From contig CM075729.1 in the NCBI GenBank assembly GCA_037974335.1, forward strand, positions 110,776,437 through 110,840,436: a stretch of 64,000 bases of DNA. Reading direction: 5' to 3'. The translations under genes were made by a program, and so were the position numbers. Source of the DNA: Prionace glauca (lineage: Eukaryota > Chordata > Chondrichthyes > Carcharhiniformes > Carcharhinidae). This document shows, one piece after another, positions 24,400 to 35,470 of the stretch; the first letter of the stretch is position 1, and each line of letters starts with the position of its first letter. The notes under the pieces were generated by a model, which worked only from the letters and a program-made list of their open reading frames with translations, did no database searches and was not told where the DNA came from.

Positions 24400-26100
24400 T
24401 AGAGATGCCGGCGTTGGACTGGGGTAAACACAGTAAGAAGTCTCACAACACCAGGTTAAAGTCCAACAGGTTTATTTAGTAGCAAAGCCCACTAGCTTTT
24501 GGAGCACTGCTCTTTCGTCAAATAAGTGGGACTTCTGTTCATAAACAGGGCATATAAAGACACAGGCTCAATTTAAAAATAATGGTTGGAATGCGAGTCT
24601 TCACAGGTAATCAAATCTTAAAAGTACGGACAATGTGAGTGGAGAGAGCATTAAACACAGGTTAGAGATGTGATTTTGTCTCCAGATGGGACAATTAGTG
24701 AGATTTTGCAAGTCCAGGCAAGTCAAAGAGGTTATACTGTGACATGAACACAAAATCCTAGTTGAGACTGTCCTCATGTGTGCGGAACTTGGCTATCAGT
24801 CTCTGCTCAGCGATTCTGCGTTGTCATGTGTTGTGAAGTGGATGTGCCGGCGTTGGACTGGGGTAAACACAGTAAAAAGTCACCTGACGAAGGGACTAAC
24901 CCGAAAGCTTGCGCGTTTACTATCAAATAAATCGGTTGGACTAAAACCTGGTGTTGTCAGACTTTTTAATGTGTTGTGAAGACAGCTTTGCAGAACGCTT
25001 ACCTGAAGATCAGAGGCCGAATGCCCGTGACCACTGAAGTATTCCCCAACAGGAAGAGAACACTCTTGCCTGGTGATTGTCAAGTGGAGTTCATTCATCC
25101 ATTGTCGTAGCGTCTGCATGGTCTCCCCAGCATACCATGCTTCAGGACATCCTTGCCTGCAGCGTATCAGGTAGACACTGTAGGTTCCACTCTACTCCAA
25201 TTTCCCCGGAGCAGAGAAGCTACAACATCTTCTCTGGAGCCTTCATTGAAGAAGATGAATATCTCACCAAGGTCATCCCCACACCTCCACTCTTGCCTTC
25301 AAACAACTGCACAACCTCAAACAGGCCAACATCCATAGCAAACTACCCAGCCTTCAGAAGAACAGTGACCACAACACCTCACAACCCTACCACAGCAACC
25401 TCTGTAAGACATGCCGGATCATCAACACAAACGCCATCATCTCATGTGAGAACATCATCATACACGGTTCATACTCTTGCGACTCGGCCAATGTTGTCTA
25501 TCTGATAAGCTGCAGGAAAGGATGTCCCGAGGCATGGTACATTGGGGAGACCATGCAGACACTACAACAACGGATGAATGAACACCGTTCAACAATCACT
25601 AGACAAGAGTGTTCTATTCCTATTGGGGAAAACTTCAGCGTCATGGACATTCGGCCTCTGATCTTTGGGTAAGCGTTCTCCAAGGCAGCCTTCACAACAC
25701 ATGACAACGCAGTCACTGAGCAGAGACTGATAGCCAAGTTCTGCATACATGAGGTCGGTCGCAACTGGGATCTTGGGTTCATGTTGCATTATCTGTAGCC
25801 TCCAAGTCTTGACTGAGCATGCAAAATCTCACTAACTCTCCATTCTGGAGACAATATACATCTCTTTAACCTGTACTTAACACTCTCTCCACTCACATTG
25901 TCTATACCTTTGAGACTTGACTATCTGTAAAGACTCACATTCCAACCATCATTTTGTAAATTGAGTTTGTGTCTTTTATATGCCCTGTTTGTGAACTGAA
26001 ATCCCATTTACCTGACGAAGGAGCAGCGCTCCAAAAGCTAGTGGCTTTTGCTACCAAATAAATTTGTTGGACTTTAACCTGCTGTTGTGAGACTTCTTAC
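24400..26100. mobile_element. Penelope-like element, inverted dimer with GIY-YIG endonuclease
   Basis: The left half (24400 to about 25180) is in minus orientation and the right half (to 26100) in plus; both carry the GIY-YIG endonuclease typical of Penelope-like elements (VVYLISCRKGCPEAWYIGET, MQTLQQRMNEH), with a CKTC zinc-ligand motif just before it. Outer ends are the shared ACCAGGTTAAAGTCCAACAGG terminus. A likely target duplication (TAAATCCTGAAG / TAAGTCCTGGAG, two changes) flanks it at 24388 and 26101. The reverse transcriptase is absent. A 130-bp relative is inserted at 24839-24968. Confidence 0.88.
24839..24968 (+). mobile_element. Short PLE-derived foldback element, nested, with 13-bp target duplication
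   Basis: The 130-bp insert starts TGGATGTGCCGGCGTTGGAC and ends TGGTGTTGTCAGACTTTTTAA. Copies of ATGTGTTGTGAAG flank it (24826-24838, 24969-24981). It carries only terminal sequence of the PLE family and no coding. Confidence 0.88.
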
Positions 26101-26112
26101 TAAGTCCTGGAG

Positions 26113-26701
26113 GACACGTGCCCCAGATTGGATTTGAGGCATGTTGTGAGCAAGGAGCAGGAACTAACTCAAACTTGTCCTCTTCTTTCAAACTCTCACA
26201 GATACATCTGTTCATAAGATTCTTTAGTGGAGATGACCACACAACAAGTCATTTATAAACACAATGTCTGTTTTTACCAGAACAATACCATCCATCCTAT
26301 TTACTCTTCTATCAAGCCAAGGGATCAAACCTGGTTCGCTGAAGAGTGCAGGAGACCATAAAGCAACATCATGGATACCTAAAAAAGGTGTCAACCTGGA
26401 GAGGTAACAACATAAAGATTATTGGCATGCCAATTTGGGGAAGAAGTAGGCGATGGACTGAACTGAACTCTCCAATAATCATCGTCAGATCAAAATTCTG
26501 CTGCCTCACCTAATTGTGAATAATGGTGGATAATTAAATTACTAATTAAAGGAGGTGCCTCAAGCGACCAAAATTCTGTTGAGGGATCAAGTATCACTGG
26601 ATTGCTACTCTGCTCCAGTTTACTTATCTTAGTCTGGAGCTGCACATTTCTCACCTAGACATCCCAACCAGGCCTAATGAGAAAGATGCACCAGAACTCA
26701 T
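26113..26701. other. No gene seen
   Basis: Unassigned. Confidence 0.5.
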
Positions 26702-27010
26702 AATCATAGAATCCTAAGTGCAGAAGAAGACCATTTAGCCCATCGAGTATGCACTGACCACAATCCCTATCCCCAAAACCCTACGCACTTAACCTAGCTA
26801 GTGCTCCTCACACTAAGGGACAATTTGGCCTGGTCAATCCACCTTACCCACGCATCTCTGGGCTGTGGGGGAAACCAGAGCACACAGAGGAAACCTACGC
26901 AGACACGGGGGTGGGGGGGGCATGCAAACTCCACACGGTGACCCAAGCCGGGGATCGAACCCAGGTCACTGGCGCTGTGCGGCAGCAGCACTAACCACTG
27001 TGCCACCCAG
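26702..27010 (-). mobile_element. SINE family 1, full length
   Basis: AATCATAGAATCCTAAGTGC tail to GCACTAACCACTGTGCCACCC head, minus strand. Confidence 0.85.
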
Positions 27011-27464
27011 AAATTATTGGCCAGAGGCTGATGTGATCTGACCAGCTATTTTGGGAATGAGAAACGCCTTCCCTACATGAGAATCGAACCCGGGCTGTGG
27101 CGTTGAAAGTGCCAAATCCTCACCATAGACAACCAAGAGTTCAAGAGCTGCTCCAGGGTCCATTCCGTATAGGGGCAGCAGCTGCAAAGGAGTGAATCTG
27201 CAACCCCCTTTTTATGGCTCTATCTGTTGTAAACCTAAAACTTCTACCCTTCTTTGACTGGTGAAAATGTTAATGTGCAGGTTAAGTGGGTGAGATGGGT
27301 TGTTTGATCAAGGGGCCACTAGGGACTGGGGGTGCTGGAGGCTAGTCATGCAACTTAGTGGGTTGGGCACTCAGAGACTTGGGTAGTTAGGGGGTTGCAG
27401 GGAGGTGAGGTCAAAGGAGTCAGATGGTCAGGGAGGGAGAGATTGGGTTGTCAGTGGTGTTATT
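27011..27464. other. No gene seen
   Basis: Unassigned; G-rich from 27290. Confidence 0.5.
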
Positions 27465-27780
27465 GCTGGAATATTCATTTAAAAACTCAGCTAATGTTCC
27501 TGGGATCCAGGTTCGAATCCCTCCATGGCAGAGGGTGGAATTTGAATCCAATAAAACATATCTGAAATTAAGAGTCTACTGATGACCATGAAACCATTGA
27601 CGATTGTTGTAAAAGTCAATCGCTTCATTGGTGTCCTTTAGGGAAGGAAATCTGCCATCCTTACCTGGTCTGGCCGACATGTGACTTCAAGGCTACAGCA
27701 ATGTGGTTGACTCTCAACTGCCCTCGGGCAACTCGGGGTGGGCAATAAATGTTGGCCAGTCCCACAAATGAATAAAAAAA
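27465..27780 (+). mobile_element. SINE family 2, nearly full length
   Basis: B box GGTTCGAATCCC, CATGGCAGAGGGTGGAATTTG, and the tail CCTCGGGCAACTCGGGGTGGG with CAATAAATGTTGGCC. Confidence 0.85.
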
Positions 27781-27979
27781 ACTGGAACCATCTGACATCT
27801 CTGATTCAAAACGGAGTTTGGGGTGGTTCTAGATGCAGAATAATTGCTGGATAGAAGTTTAAAAATAGTGGGCTTTTCACGTGCAGCTCTTGGGGACATT
27901 GGGTGGGGGTGCACATTCCAGACCCCAGTACATCTTTTGGGCTAATCCTAGTGTATGACCCTCTGGTAAATGGAGGTTC

Positions 27980-28370
27980 CGGGCCACCATGTTCCTCAAT
28001 GACCGGGAGTGGAGCCCAGCACATCAGCACAACGGACAAGGGCAAAGCATTTGTGACCACCTTTACCCAGGTCTGACTTGTGGACAGTCATCTCAATCTC
28101 CCCTCGGAGACCCCAGCATCGTAATTCTTCTGCCAATTCGATTCACAGAAAGAATGCCAAAGAAACATGCTGTAGGCACAAGGTAGAGACAAAAAGAATC
28201 TCTGGGTCCTGACGACATCCCAACAGCAGAATGAAGACTCCAAATTATTTAAATCAATGGTCACAGCTAAAGAGGGAAGCCATGCCCAAGTATGGTGCTG
28301 AGTAGCCCTGAGAAGGCAGTCCAATTCAGAATTGAATGAACACCGCAGAATGATCACCGAAACAGTGTGA
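27980..28370 (+). mobile_element. LINE D fragment
   Basis: GGAGTGGAGCCCAGCACATCAG, CAGTCATCTCAATCTCC and TCTGCCAATTCGATTCAC match 38569-38716. GGGTCCTGACGACATCCCAAC matches the GPDNIP region. Confidence 0.65.
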
Positions 28371-28585
28371 TATCTAGAGATGGATTTGATGGTGTTTGAA
28401 TGATCAATACCGTTACTGGGAAGTTACAGCTTCCAATATTTGTTGTTAATTAATATGATCTAAATTCTCCAGTCTGTAGCATTTTCCAATTCAATCCCAC
28501 ACATATCTTCCACTACACCAGGACCATGTCTCTCTCACTGTCTTAATCTGTTTGCTCAGCTTAAAAATTTCTAGAAATGCTTCAC

Positions 28586-28770
28586 AGTTTGACGCAGAAA
28601 GATTGACCCCCGGGACAAAGGATAAAATTTTCACATTGAAAACTATGCAAAAGCTCGACATAGTCCTTGTCATCTTGGTGTTCCTGGAAAGCGAGTGTGA
28701 TCACTGAAGTCGTGTAAATCATTGTGTGAGCTGACCTCAGGTTTTATTCTGTGACTGATAATGGTCCATA
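28586..28770 (+). pseudogene. GPR139-like receptor relic, exon 1 and start of intron
   Basis: The segment ending CATCTTGGTGTTCCTGG matches the end of exon 1 at 17100 (CATTGGTGTTCCTGG), and the next 90 bases match the start of that intron (GTGTGAGCTG, TTTTATTCTGTGACT). The donor GT is lost and the reading frame is broken, so it cannot act as an exon. Confidence 0.65.
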
Positions 28771-28879
28771 CTGATTTGCAATTAACATTATACTGGACCC
28801 ATCGGTCATGTTGCTTTGATCAGGTATCAAATTAGCCCCCTGGTTTTATCCTATCACTTCAACTGAACCTAAACCTGTT

Positions 28880-29157
28880 TGCAAAGTTTATTTATTAATT
28901 CATTTATTTGTCATAAGGCTTACATTAACACTGCAATGAAGTTACTGTGAAATTCCCCTGGTTGCCACATTCAGCAATCTTCAGGGCAATGCACTTAACC
29001 AGCACATCTTTCAGACTGTAGGAGGAAGCTGGAGCTCCCGGACAAAACCCACCCAGATATGGGGAGAACGTGCAGACTCCACACAGACAGTGACCCAGGG
29101 AAGTGAACTCGGGTCTCTGGCACCGTGAAGCAGCAGTGCTAGTCACTGTGCCGCCCC
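28880..29157 (-). mobile_element. SINE family 1 variant
   Basis: TTTATTTATTAATTCATTTATTTG tail, the CATTAACACTGCAATGAAG segment, then body and head on the minus strand. Confidence 0.8.
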
Positions 29158-29249
29158 GTCACTCACTTGCTCCCTGAATTTTCGAGTAATTCCCTTCAAT
29201 GGAATATTGCATGCAGCTGAATAGACAAACTCAGGAAAATCCCGACAAG

Positions 29250-29720
29250 AAGCTATCACTGGGAGTGTATGGCTATCGGTCACTTTAGAATTCTACGTAT
29301 GTGGATCACTAACCGGAATGGAACCCCGGACCCCAGTGACTAGGAGTATCTATCATTGTAGAAGTGTATTGAAGGTGGGCCACTAACTGAAGCAAAACCC
29401 CTCACCGCAGTAAACATTTAACAGGAACAAAGAAAAGTACAGCAGGAACAGGCCCTTCAGCCCTCCAAACCTGCTCCGATCGTGATGTCTGCCTAAACTA
29501 AAAACTTACGGAGTCCATATCCTTCCATTCCCATCCTATTCATGCATTCAAAATACTGGAAATATCGGTCACTGCAGTATAACACTGAGTGTGTGTTACG
29601 AACTGGAGTACAAGTTGGTTCTATTTTTACACCATTGTTTTAGGCAGCTGATTTCTCCACCCCATGGAGCTGTCTACATTTTTTATGAATGTAACCAAAG
29701 GTGAGGAGGAACAGTTTTGC
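29250..29720 (+). repeat. Diverged copy of the receptor intron, with repeat units
   Basis: Two diverged 84-bp-type units (TATCTATCATTGTAGAAG, GGGCCACTAACTGAAGC) and a segment near 29600-29700 (ACAAGTTGGTTCTATTTTTAC, then TGAATGTAACCAA) match 17282-17700 in the same order. With the exon 1 relic at 28.6 kb this shows a segmental duplication. A CR1 3' piece (29420-29545) interrupts it. Confidence 0.6.
29420..29545 (-). mobile_element. CR1-like 3' tail in the receptor-intron relic
   Basis: Reads GTACAGCAGGAACAGGCCCTTC with ATATCCTTCCATTCCCATCC, a CR1 end on the minus strand. Confidence 0.55.
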
Positions 29721-29939
29721 TGTTAGGTGAAGATGTTTGGTAATAGGCAGTGAAATGTACAGGTATCATTGTTTCCTACTGAACCTTACCATCAGAAATA
29801 GCTGAGAACTATTTTAAAAGAGATAAACAGCAGGACAGCACTATTACTATATTCAAATTCCCTGGATAATGATTCATTCTTACTCTGAGTTCAGTTCCTG
29901 TCAATACTTCTGGTGTATCACTGCTGATTACAGGTAAAA

Positions 29940-30105
29940 GTAGTCCAAAAATGTGCAGGTTAGATGGATTAGCCACGGGAAATGTATGGGATTACGGGAT
30001 GGGGCAGAGGAAAGGGCCTGGATGGAATATTCAGTCAGAAAGTCGGTGCAGATTTGATGGGCCATATGGCCTCCTTCTGCAATGTAGGGATACGATGATT
30101 CCATG
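29940..30105 (+). mobile_element. SINE family 1, 3' part
   Basis: GTCCAAAAATGTGCAGGTTAG to GGCCTCCTTCTGCAATGTAGG, without head. Confidence 0.75.
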
Positions 30106-30689
30106 ATAAACAGCAGGACAGCAGTGATACTATTATTCAAATCCGCCGGATGATGATTTATTCTTACTCAGAGTCTAGACACTGTAAACACTCTACTGCG
30201 GATTAATCCCCACACCCCAACAGGATCCTGAGAACCTGTGGGTCATAAGTGCTGCCCTGGTTACGATCTATCTGTTACATGAGCTGAATATTGCCCTGTT
30301 GTTGTTCAATTCTGCACATTATTTAATGTTAGCGGTTCAGTCATGATCTGTGATCCAGAGTCTAGGCACAAGTAATCTACACCAATCTCGGCTACTACAT
30401 AGAAACAGATTACTCCACACAACTGGATTCTCACAGCCTTTCTACTTCACCCAAGCCCTCTCCCCTCCATCATCATATAACCAGGTAAATATAATCTTCT
30501 GATTTCTACCACTTGCTGTTTCCTGCTTTGGCTGTCGTCTGTGCTGGAGAAGCACCAACATGTGCACGACGAGCAAAAATGTAATTAAATTCATTTCCCA
30601 AGACGATTCCTGAATGATCCAAATGGACGTAGGAAATTACATTGATTGCTGATTGGTCATCCAGATAAAATATGGACATTTATGGTTAA
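30106..30689. other. No gene seen
   Basis: 30105-30200 repeats 29830-29930 loosely (AACAGCAGGACAGCA, ACTATTATTCAAAT), a small local duplication around the SINE piece at 29940-30105. Confidence 0.55.
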
Positions 30690-31150
30690 GTCTCAGAAGG
30701 TCTGGAGTCACCATCTCATTGAAACATTTAGGATTCTTAAAGGGGTTGTCAGAGTAAATGCTGAGGTGATATTTCCCCTCATAGGACAGTCTAGGGCCAG
30801 TGGCCATAGTCCCAGAATAAAGCAGGGAATAATTTAAGACAGATGAGCAGGAATTTCTTGCTGCAGAGAGTTGAGAGTCTTTGGATCTCCTTGCCATAGA
30901 GAGATGTGGGAGCACAGATTGGGGTGGACACAGCTTGGAGAAGGGAATTCTCCTTTGGCCTCGGCAGAATTTTAAGAGTCTCACCCGAGCGAGTCATAAA
31001 ATACTGGCACTTGTGTATATTTAAGGCCGAGATAGATTGATTTTTGATCAGTAAGGGAATCAAGGATTACGGGGAGTGGGCACGTGAGTGGACTTGGAAA
31101 ATGGCAGAGCAAGCTCAAGAGGTCAGACGGCTTACTCCTTAGTCGTCCTT
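30690..31150 (+). mobile_element. Old CR1-like 3' fragment
   Basis: ACATTTAGGATTCTTAAAGGGG, TTGAGAGTCTTTGGATCTCC and GCCGAGATAGATTGATTTTTG show the CR1 C-terminal pattern. Part of it is disturbed near 30940-31010. Confidence 0.6.
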
Positions 31151-31344
31151 AGGGCCTTATGGTCAAATAGCCGTAGAACCAGATGAGGATCAAACGATGA
31201 GCTTCTGTGTATATGTCAACTTTTTCAACCTCAGTGTGTACCAAAGCTCTCGACTGCAACTGAAATACTTTTGGAAGAATAGTCACTGTTGTAATGTAGG
31301 AAATGCAGCAGCTGACTTAATAGGATTGAGTGCTATAGGTAAGC

Positions 31345-31435
31345 CTAGTAGGTAGAGATATGATCAGCACAACTTGTGAGCCGACGGGCCTGTTTGTGCT
31401 GTAGCTTTTCTATGTTCTGTGCTCTGTATAATTTT
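31345..31435 (+). mobile_element. CR1-like 3' tail
   Basis: The stretch CGGGCCTGTTTGTGCTGTAGC followed by TTCTATGTTCTGTGC is a CR1 family B-type end. Confidence 0.55.
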
Positions 31436-31764
31436 GGACACTTACAGCTCCCACATACAACAGTTAGATAAACTATTGCATCATCTGTTTGAGGTGTTGG
31501 TTGAAGATACAACTCGAGAGCTAGAATAAATACTGTTTATTACTTTGAACACAAAAAGTACTTGAACTGCTGAATATTTAACTCTGTGCACTTTATGGTT
31601 AAATATTCAGACAGAACAGATACAAAGGACAGCAAAAATAGTGTTCTTCATCTCTCTTCACAAAAGACTTATTACAACATTACAAAAAAAGTTTTCTTTA
31701 TATCTCATACAATGCATCATAGAAAAATATGTTTTGGATCCAACTAGGGTTTGGGCTACTTTGG
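31436..31764. other. No gene seen
   Basis: Unassigned. Confidence 0.5.
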
Positions 31765-32190
31765 ATCTGGCAAGGGCAAGTGCACACGAGGGAGTGAGCG
31801 GGGAGAGCCGGGACTGAGCGGGGGCTGAAGGGGGGGCGAGAGGGGACTGAACGGGCATGAGTGGGGGTTGAACAGGGGTGAGCGGGGACTGAACGAGGGG
31901 GTGGGGGGGGGGGTGAGCGGGGGCTAAGCAGGTGCGGGGAGGGCAAGTGAGGGGTGAGCGGGCACAAGGAGGGCGAGGGGGCATGAGCGAGGCGAGGGAG
32001 GAGAGCAGGCGCAAGGGGGGCGAGCAGGTGTGACGGAGGTGGGCAGGGGGCGAGGGGGGTGAGCAGGGGCGAGTGGGGGGATGAGGGAGCAACTGGGCGT
32101 AAGGGGGGTGAGTGCATGCAAGAGGGGCAAGTGTGCACGTGCAAGGAGAGTGTGCATGTAAGTGTGCGCGTGAGAGATGAGTGTATGAGA
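31765..32190. repeat. G-rich low-complexity block
   Basis: Irregular units of GGGGGTGAGCGGGGGC type, mixed with GCAAGNGGGG. The plus strand is almost free of T runs and could form G-quadruplexes. Proline-rich frames on the minus strand are by-products. Confidence 0.9.
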
Positions 32191-32285
32191 GAATCTAGCA
32201 TTTTAACAGTACTCTTCTGATTTGAATCAAAGTTCCTCAGACCACATCTGGAACTAAGTGCCTTCTAGGTTCCAAGTGACTAGTT

Positions 32286-32989
32286 TTAAGAACATAAGAA
32301 ATAGGAGCAGGAGTAGGCCATCTAGCCCTTCGAGCCTGCCCCGCCATTCAGTAAGATCATGGCTGATCTGTCGTGGCTCAGTTCCACCTTCCCGCCCTCT
32401 CCCCATAACCCTTAATCCCCTCTCTTATCAAAAACCCATCAACCCGCGTCTTAAAAATATTTAGCGAGGCAGCCTCCACCACTTCAACGGGCAGAGAATT
32501 CCAGAGATTCACCACCCTTTGAGTGAAGAAGTTCCTCCTCAACTCTGTTTTAAACCGCCTCCCCTTTATCTTGAGGCTTTGCCCCTAGTCCTACTGTCTT
32601 TTTTGAGCGGGAAGAGTCTCTCCACTTCTATCCTATCCATCCCATTCATCATCTTATACGTCTCAATGAGATCTCCCCTCATTCTTCTGAACTCTAACGA
32701 GTACAAGCCTAGTTTATTCAGCCTCTCCTCATAGCTCAATCCCCTCAACTCTGGTATCAGCCTAGTAAACCTCCTCTGCACTCCCTCCAGGGCCAAAACA
32801 TCCTTGCGCAGGTGCGGCGCCCAAAACTGCACACAGTACTCCAGCTGCAGCCTCACCAATGCCCTATACAGCTGCAGCAAGACCTCCCTACTTTTATATT
32901 CAATCCCCCTCGCTATGAAGGCCAGCATCCCATTTGCCTTCCTGACCACCTGCTGCACCTGCAAGCTGGGTTTTTGCGACTCATGCACA
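32286..32989 (-). mobile_element. CR1-like LINE (family A), 5' truncated copy
   Basis: It starts (3' end) with AAGAACATAAGAAATAGG and encodes on the minus strand the CR1 C-terminal stretch VRKANGMLAFIARGIEYKSR to RLFPLKKDSRTRG, very like the copies at 13.7-16.9 and 52.3-53.3 kb. It stops abruptly where an older plus-strand CR1 piece begins. Confidence 0.9.
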
Positions 32990-33440
32990 GTTTTGGTACC
33001 TTATTTAAGGAAAAATATGCTGGCATTGAAGGCAACCCAGAGAAGTTTCACAAGATTGATCCCATGTATAGAGGGATTTTCTTATGTGGAGAGGTTAAGT
33101 GGATTGGGCCTGTACTCAGTGGGCTTTAGATGTAACTTATTGAGGCATATAGGATTCTCAGGGAGCTTGACAAGGTAGATACTCAAGGGATGTTTCCTCT
33201 TCTTGGAGAGTAAACATGTCGTCCACATAAAATAGAGATGAGGAGGGATTTCTTCTCTCAGAAGATGCAGAATCTGTGGAATTCTTTCCTGCCGCAGAGT
33301 TTGGGTCATAAAGTATGTTCAAGGCTGAGATAGGCATATTTTTAATCAGTAAAGGAATCAAGGGTTATGGAGATAAGGCACGAAATTGGATTTGAGGGTT
33401 ATGTCAGATCAGGCACTAAATAGCAGTGCAGATTCCAGTA
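32990..33440 (+). mobile_element. Old CR1-like fragment abutting a younger copy
   Basis: It reads YAGIEGNPEKFHKIDPMYRG and GEVKWIGPVLSGL, then CAGAATCTGTGGAATTC and a GGGTTATGGAGATAAGG end. The young family A copy (minus strand) ends exactly where this starts. Confidence 0.6.
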
Positions 33441-33883
33441 ACAAAGTGGCCTTATAAAGTCTTGCAGTCGTACAGTTTTATGGTCTCCAAAAGGTCTTAG
33501 GATTTTTGAAAAAGTAAGCTTACCCCATCTTTGCTTTACTTAGTTACACATATTTTACCCCTTGAACTAAAATAACCCATTCACCATTACTCCTGTTGTA
33601 GCTTATGTAAAATCCTGATTGAAGCAAAATGGAATTTCATTAACATACATATCAAAATCGCTTCTTAGTTTTGGTTTAGATTCTCGCAGTCACGCATTCT
33701 GCTGCATGAGAAATACAACAATCATATTACCTAAAGAAAAAAGTAACACTTTCTCGTCTTCTTGACCGCAGGCCCACTCCACCTCACAGGGAAAGCACTG
33801 AGTAAATTGGCAGTGGGTAATTTGGATTCCTCAGGTCTGTGCAGGTTTAATAAAGCAAATTAGAGCATACTAAAAAAATCCAG
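33441..33883. other. No gene seen
   Basis: Unassigned. Confidence 0.5.
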
Positions 33884-34065
33884 TGCAATTTAGCATGACT
33901 AAACCACCTAACCCACACACCTTTGGACTGTGGGCAGAAATCAGAGCACCTGGAGGAAACCCACACAGACACGGGGAGAACGTGCAAACTCCACACCGAA
34001 CCCGGAATCGAATCCAGGTCCCTGGCACTGTGAAGTAGCAGTACTAACCATTGTGCCGCTCTCAC
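33884..34065 (-). mobile_element. SINE family 1, head and body
   Basis: CAATTTAGCATGACTAAACC to the head GGAATCGAATCC...CCATTGTGCCGC, minus strand; the tail is missing. Confidence 0.8.
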
Positions 34066-34267
34066 ACATACTGATCATTTTTGACAGTTCCACCATCAAA
34101 TCCTTGAACTAAACATCCTGATTTCTTCATCCATTTTCTTAAATTATATTTCTGGATCGCCGTTTGGGAGATGGAAGGACACTGAGGAAGAGAAATAAAT
34201 TCATTGTTACAGGAAGAGGGAAAACCCAGAAAACACAGAACACCCCCAACAAAACCCATCAGATCCC

Positions 34268-35460
34268 TGACACCTAAAACTGCAGAAAGCTGGAGGAGTT
34301 CAGGAGGCGGATGGGTGAAATTAAAATAGAAATTGGGAAATCAAAGAGAGAGCATGGAAAAAGTAATTGCAAGTAAAATCGAGGAACATCCAACAATGTT
34401 TTATAAATACACAAAGAGTAAGAGGGACTCAAAGAAAAGAGTTGGGCATTGGAGACCAAAACGCTAACTTGTGTGAGGATTACAGGGAACATGGGAAAGT
34501 TCTGAATGAATAATTCAAAAGTGTCTTCAGAAAACAGGGAGCTGATAGTAATACAATGATGTAGTTCAGGGAGATGTGTGTGAATGATGGGATGGGGTAA
34601 ACAGTGCAAAAAGGGGACAATTGAGAGGTTTGACATTTTGGTGAATAGATTTTGTATAAAGTTTGTAAGGCATCAGGATGTTAAAAGATCGAAGGATGGA
34701 AATGGCAGGAAATTCCATCATTTATCAGCCCTCCCTGGCTACAGGAGTGGCGGAAAATAATTGCAGGAGTGAATAATTATAGAATAGTTGTGGGAAAATT
34801 ATTGGTATCGATTTTGAAGAATGGTACAAACTTCCATTTAGAAGGGTACAGATTAACCAAGGAGATTAACATGGAGTGGTTAAAGGAAGCTCAGAAAATG
34901 GAGTGACCTTCAGACTGGAGATGGTAGGTGCGGTTGTGGGTTGCACAATGTTTGGCACTTGCTCCTTTGCTTTCTGCTGTTTATATGAATTATTGGTTTT
35001 CACTGTGGAGCTCGGGTAGATCATTTGACCTGTCAGTCTCGCTCCGCCATTCAATGAGTTCATTACTGATCTGATATCATAATCAGGTTGCACATTTAAC
35101 AATATTCTCCTTCAGAGGGCAGTGAATGTGTGGAAGCCATTACCACAGAGGGCAGTAGATGTAGGGTCTTTCAATATGTTTGAGGCTGAGATGGGAAAGA
35201 TATTTAAATTTTACAGTGATGTTTGGAATTCAGCTATTTCCAAGCAGAGAACAAATTACAAATAAAATAAAATGCAGAATTAAAAAAACATGAAAATTCA
35301 ACATTTGTCTGTAATTTTAACTTTTTATAGCAAGAGAATCAATGGTTATGGGGATAAGGGAATAAAGTGAATTTTAGATTATGATATCAGATCAGTAATG
35401 AACTCATTGAATGGCGGAGCGAGACTGACAGGTCAAATGATCTACCCGAGCTCCACAGTG
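34268..35460 (+). mobile_element. Old CR1-like fragments around an inverted repeat
   Basis: 34340-34440 reads as the CR1 region KFYKYTKSKRDSKKR before the RT. 35100-35376 carries the C-terminal NVWKPLPQRAVDVGSF-like part, interrupted by an A/T-rich 100 bp, and a CR1 tail to 35460. The same tail occurs inverted at 35001-35084. Confidence 0.6.
35001..35460. repeat. 84-bp perfect inverted repeat with a 292-bp spacer
   Basis: 35001-35084 (starting CACTGTGGAGCTCGGGTAG) is the exact reverse complement of 35377-35460. The repeated piece is a CR1 3' tail. Confidence 0.95.
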
Positions 35461-35470
35461 ATGGTTTTAT

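Noticed and set aside
25077-25505. 142-codon plus-strand frame in the PLE
   Set aside because: Out of frame with the GIY-YIG coding, which reads in another plus frame through the same bases.
31658-32201. Proline-rich minus-strand frames of 77 to 167 codons
   Set aside because: Base composition of a G-rich simple block; three frames are open at once.
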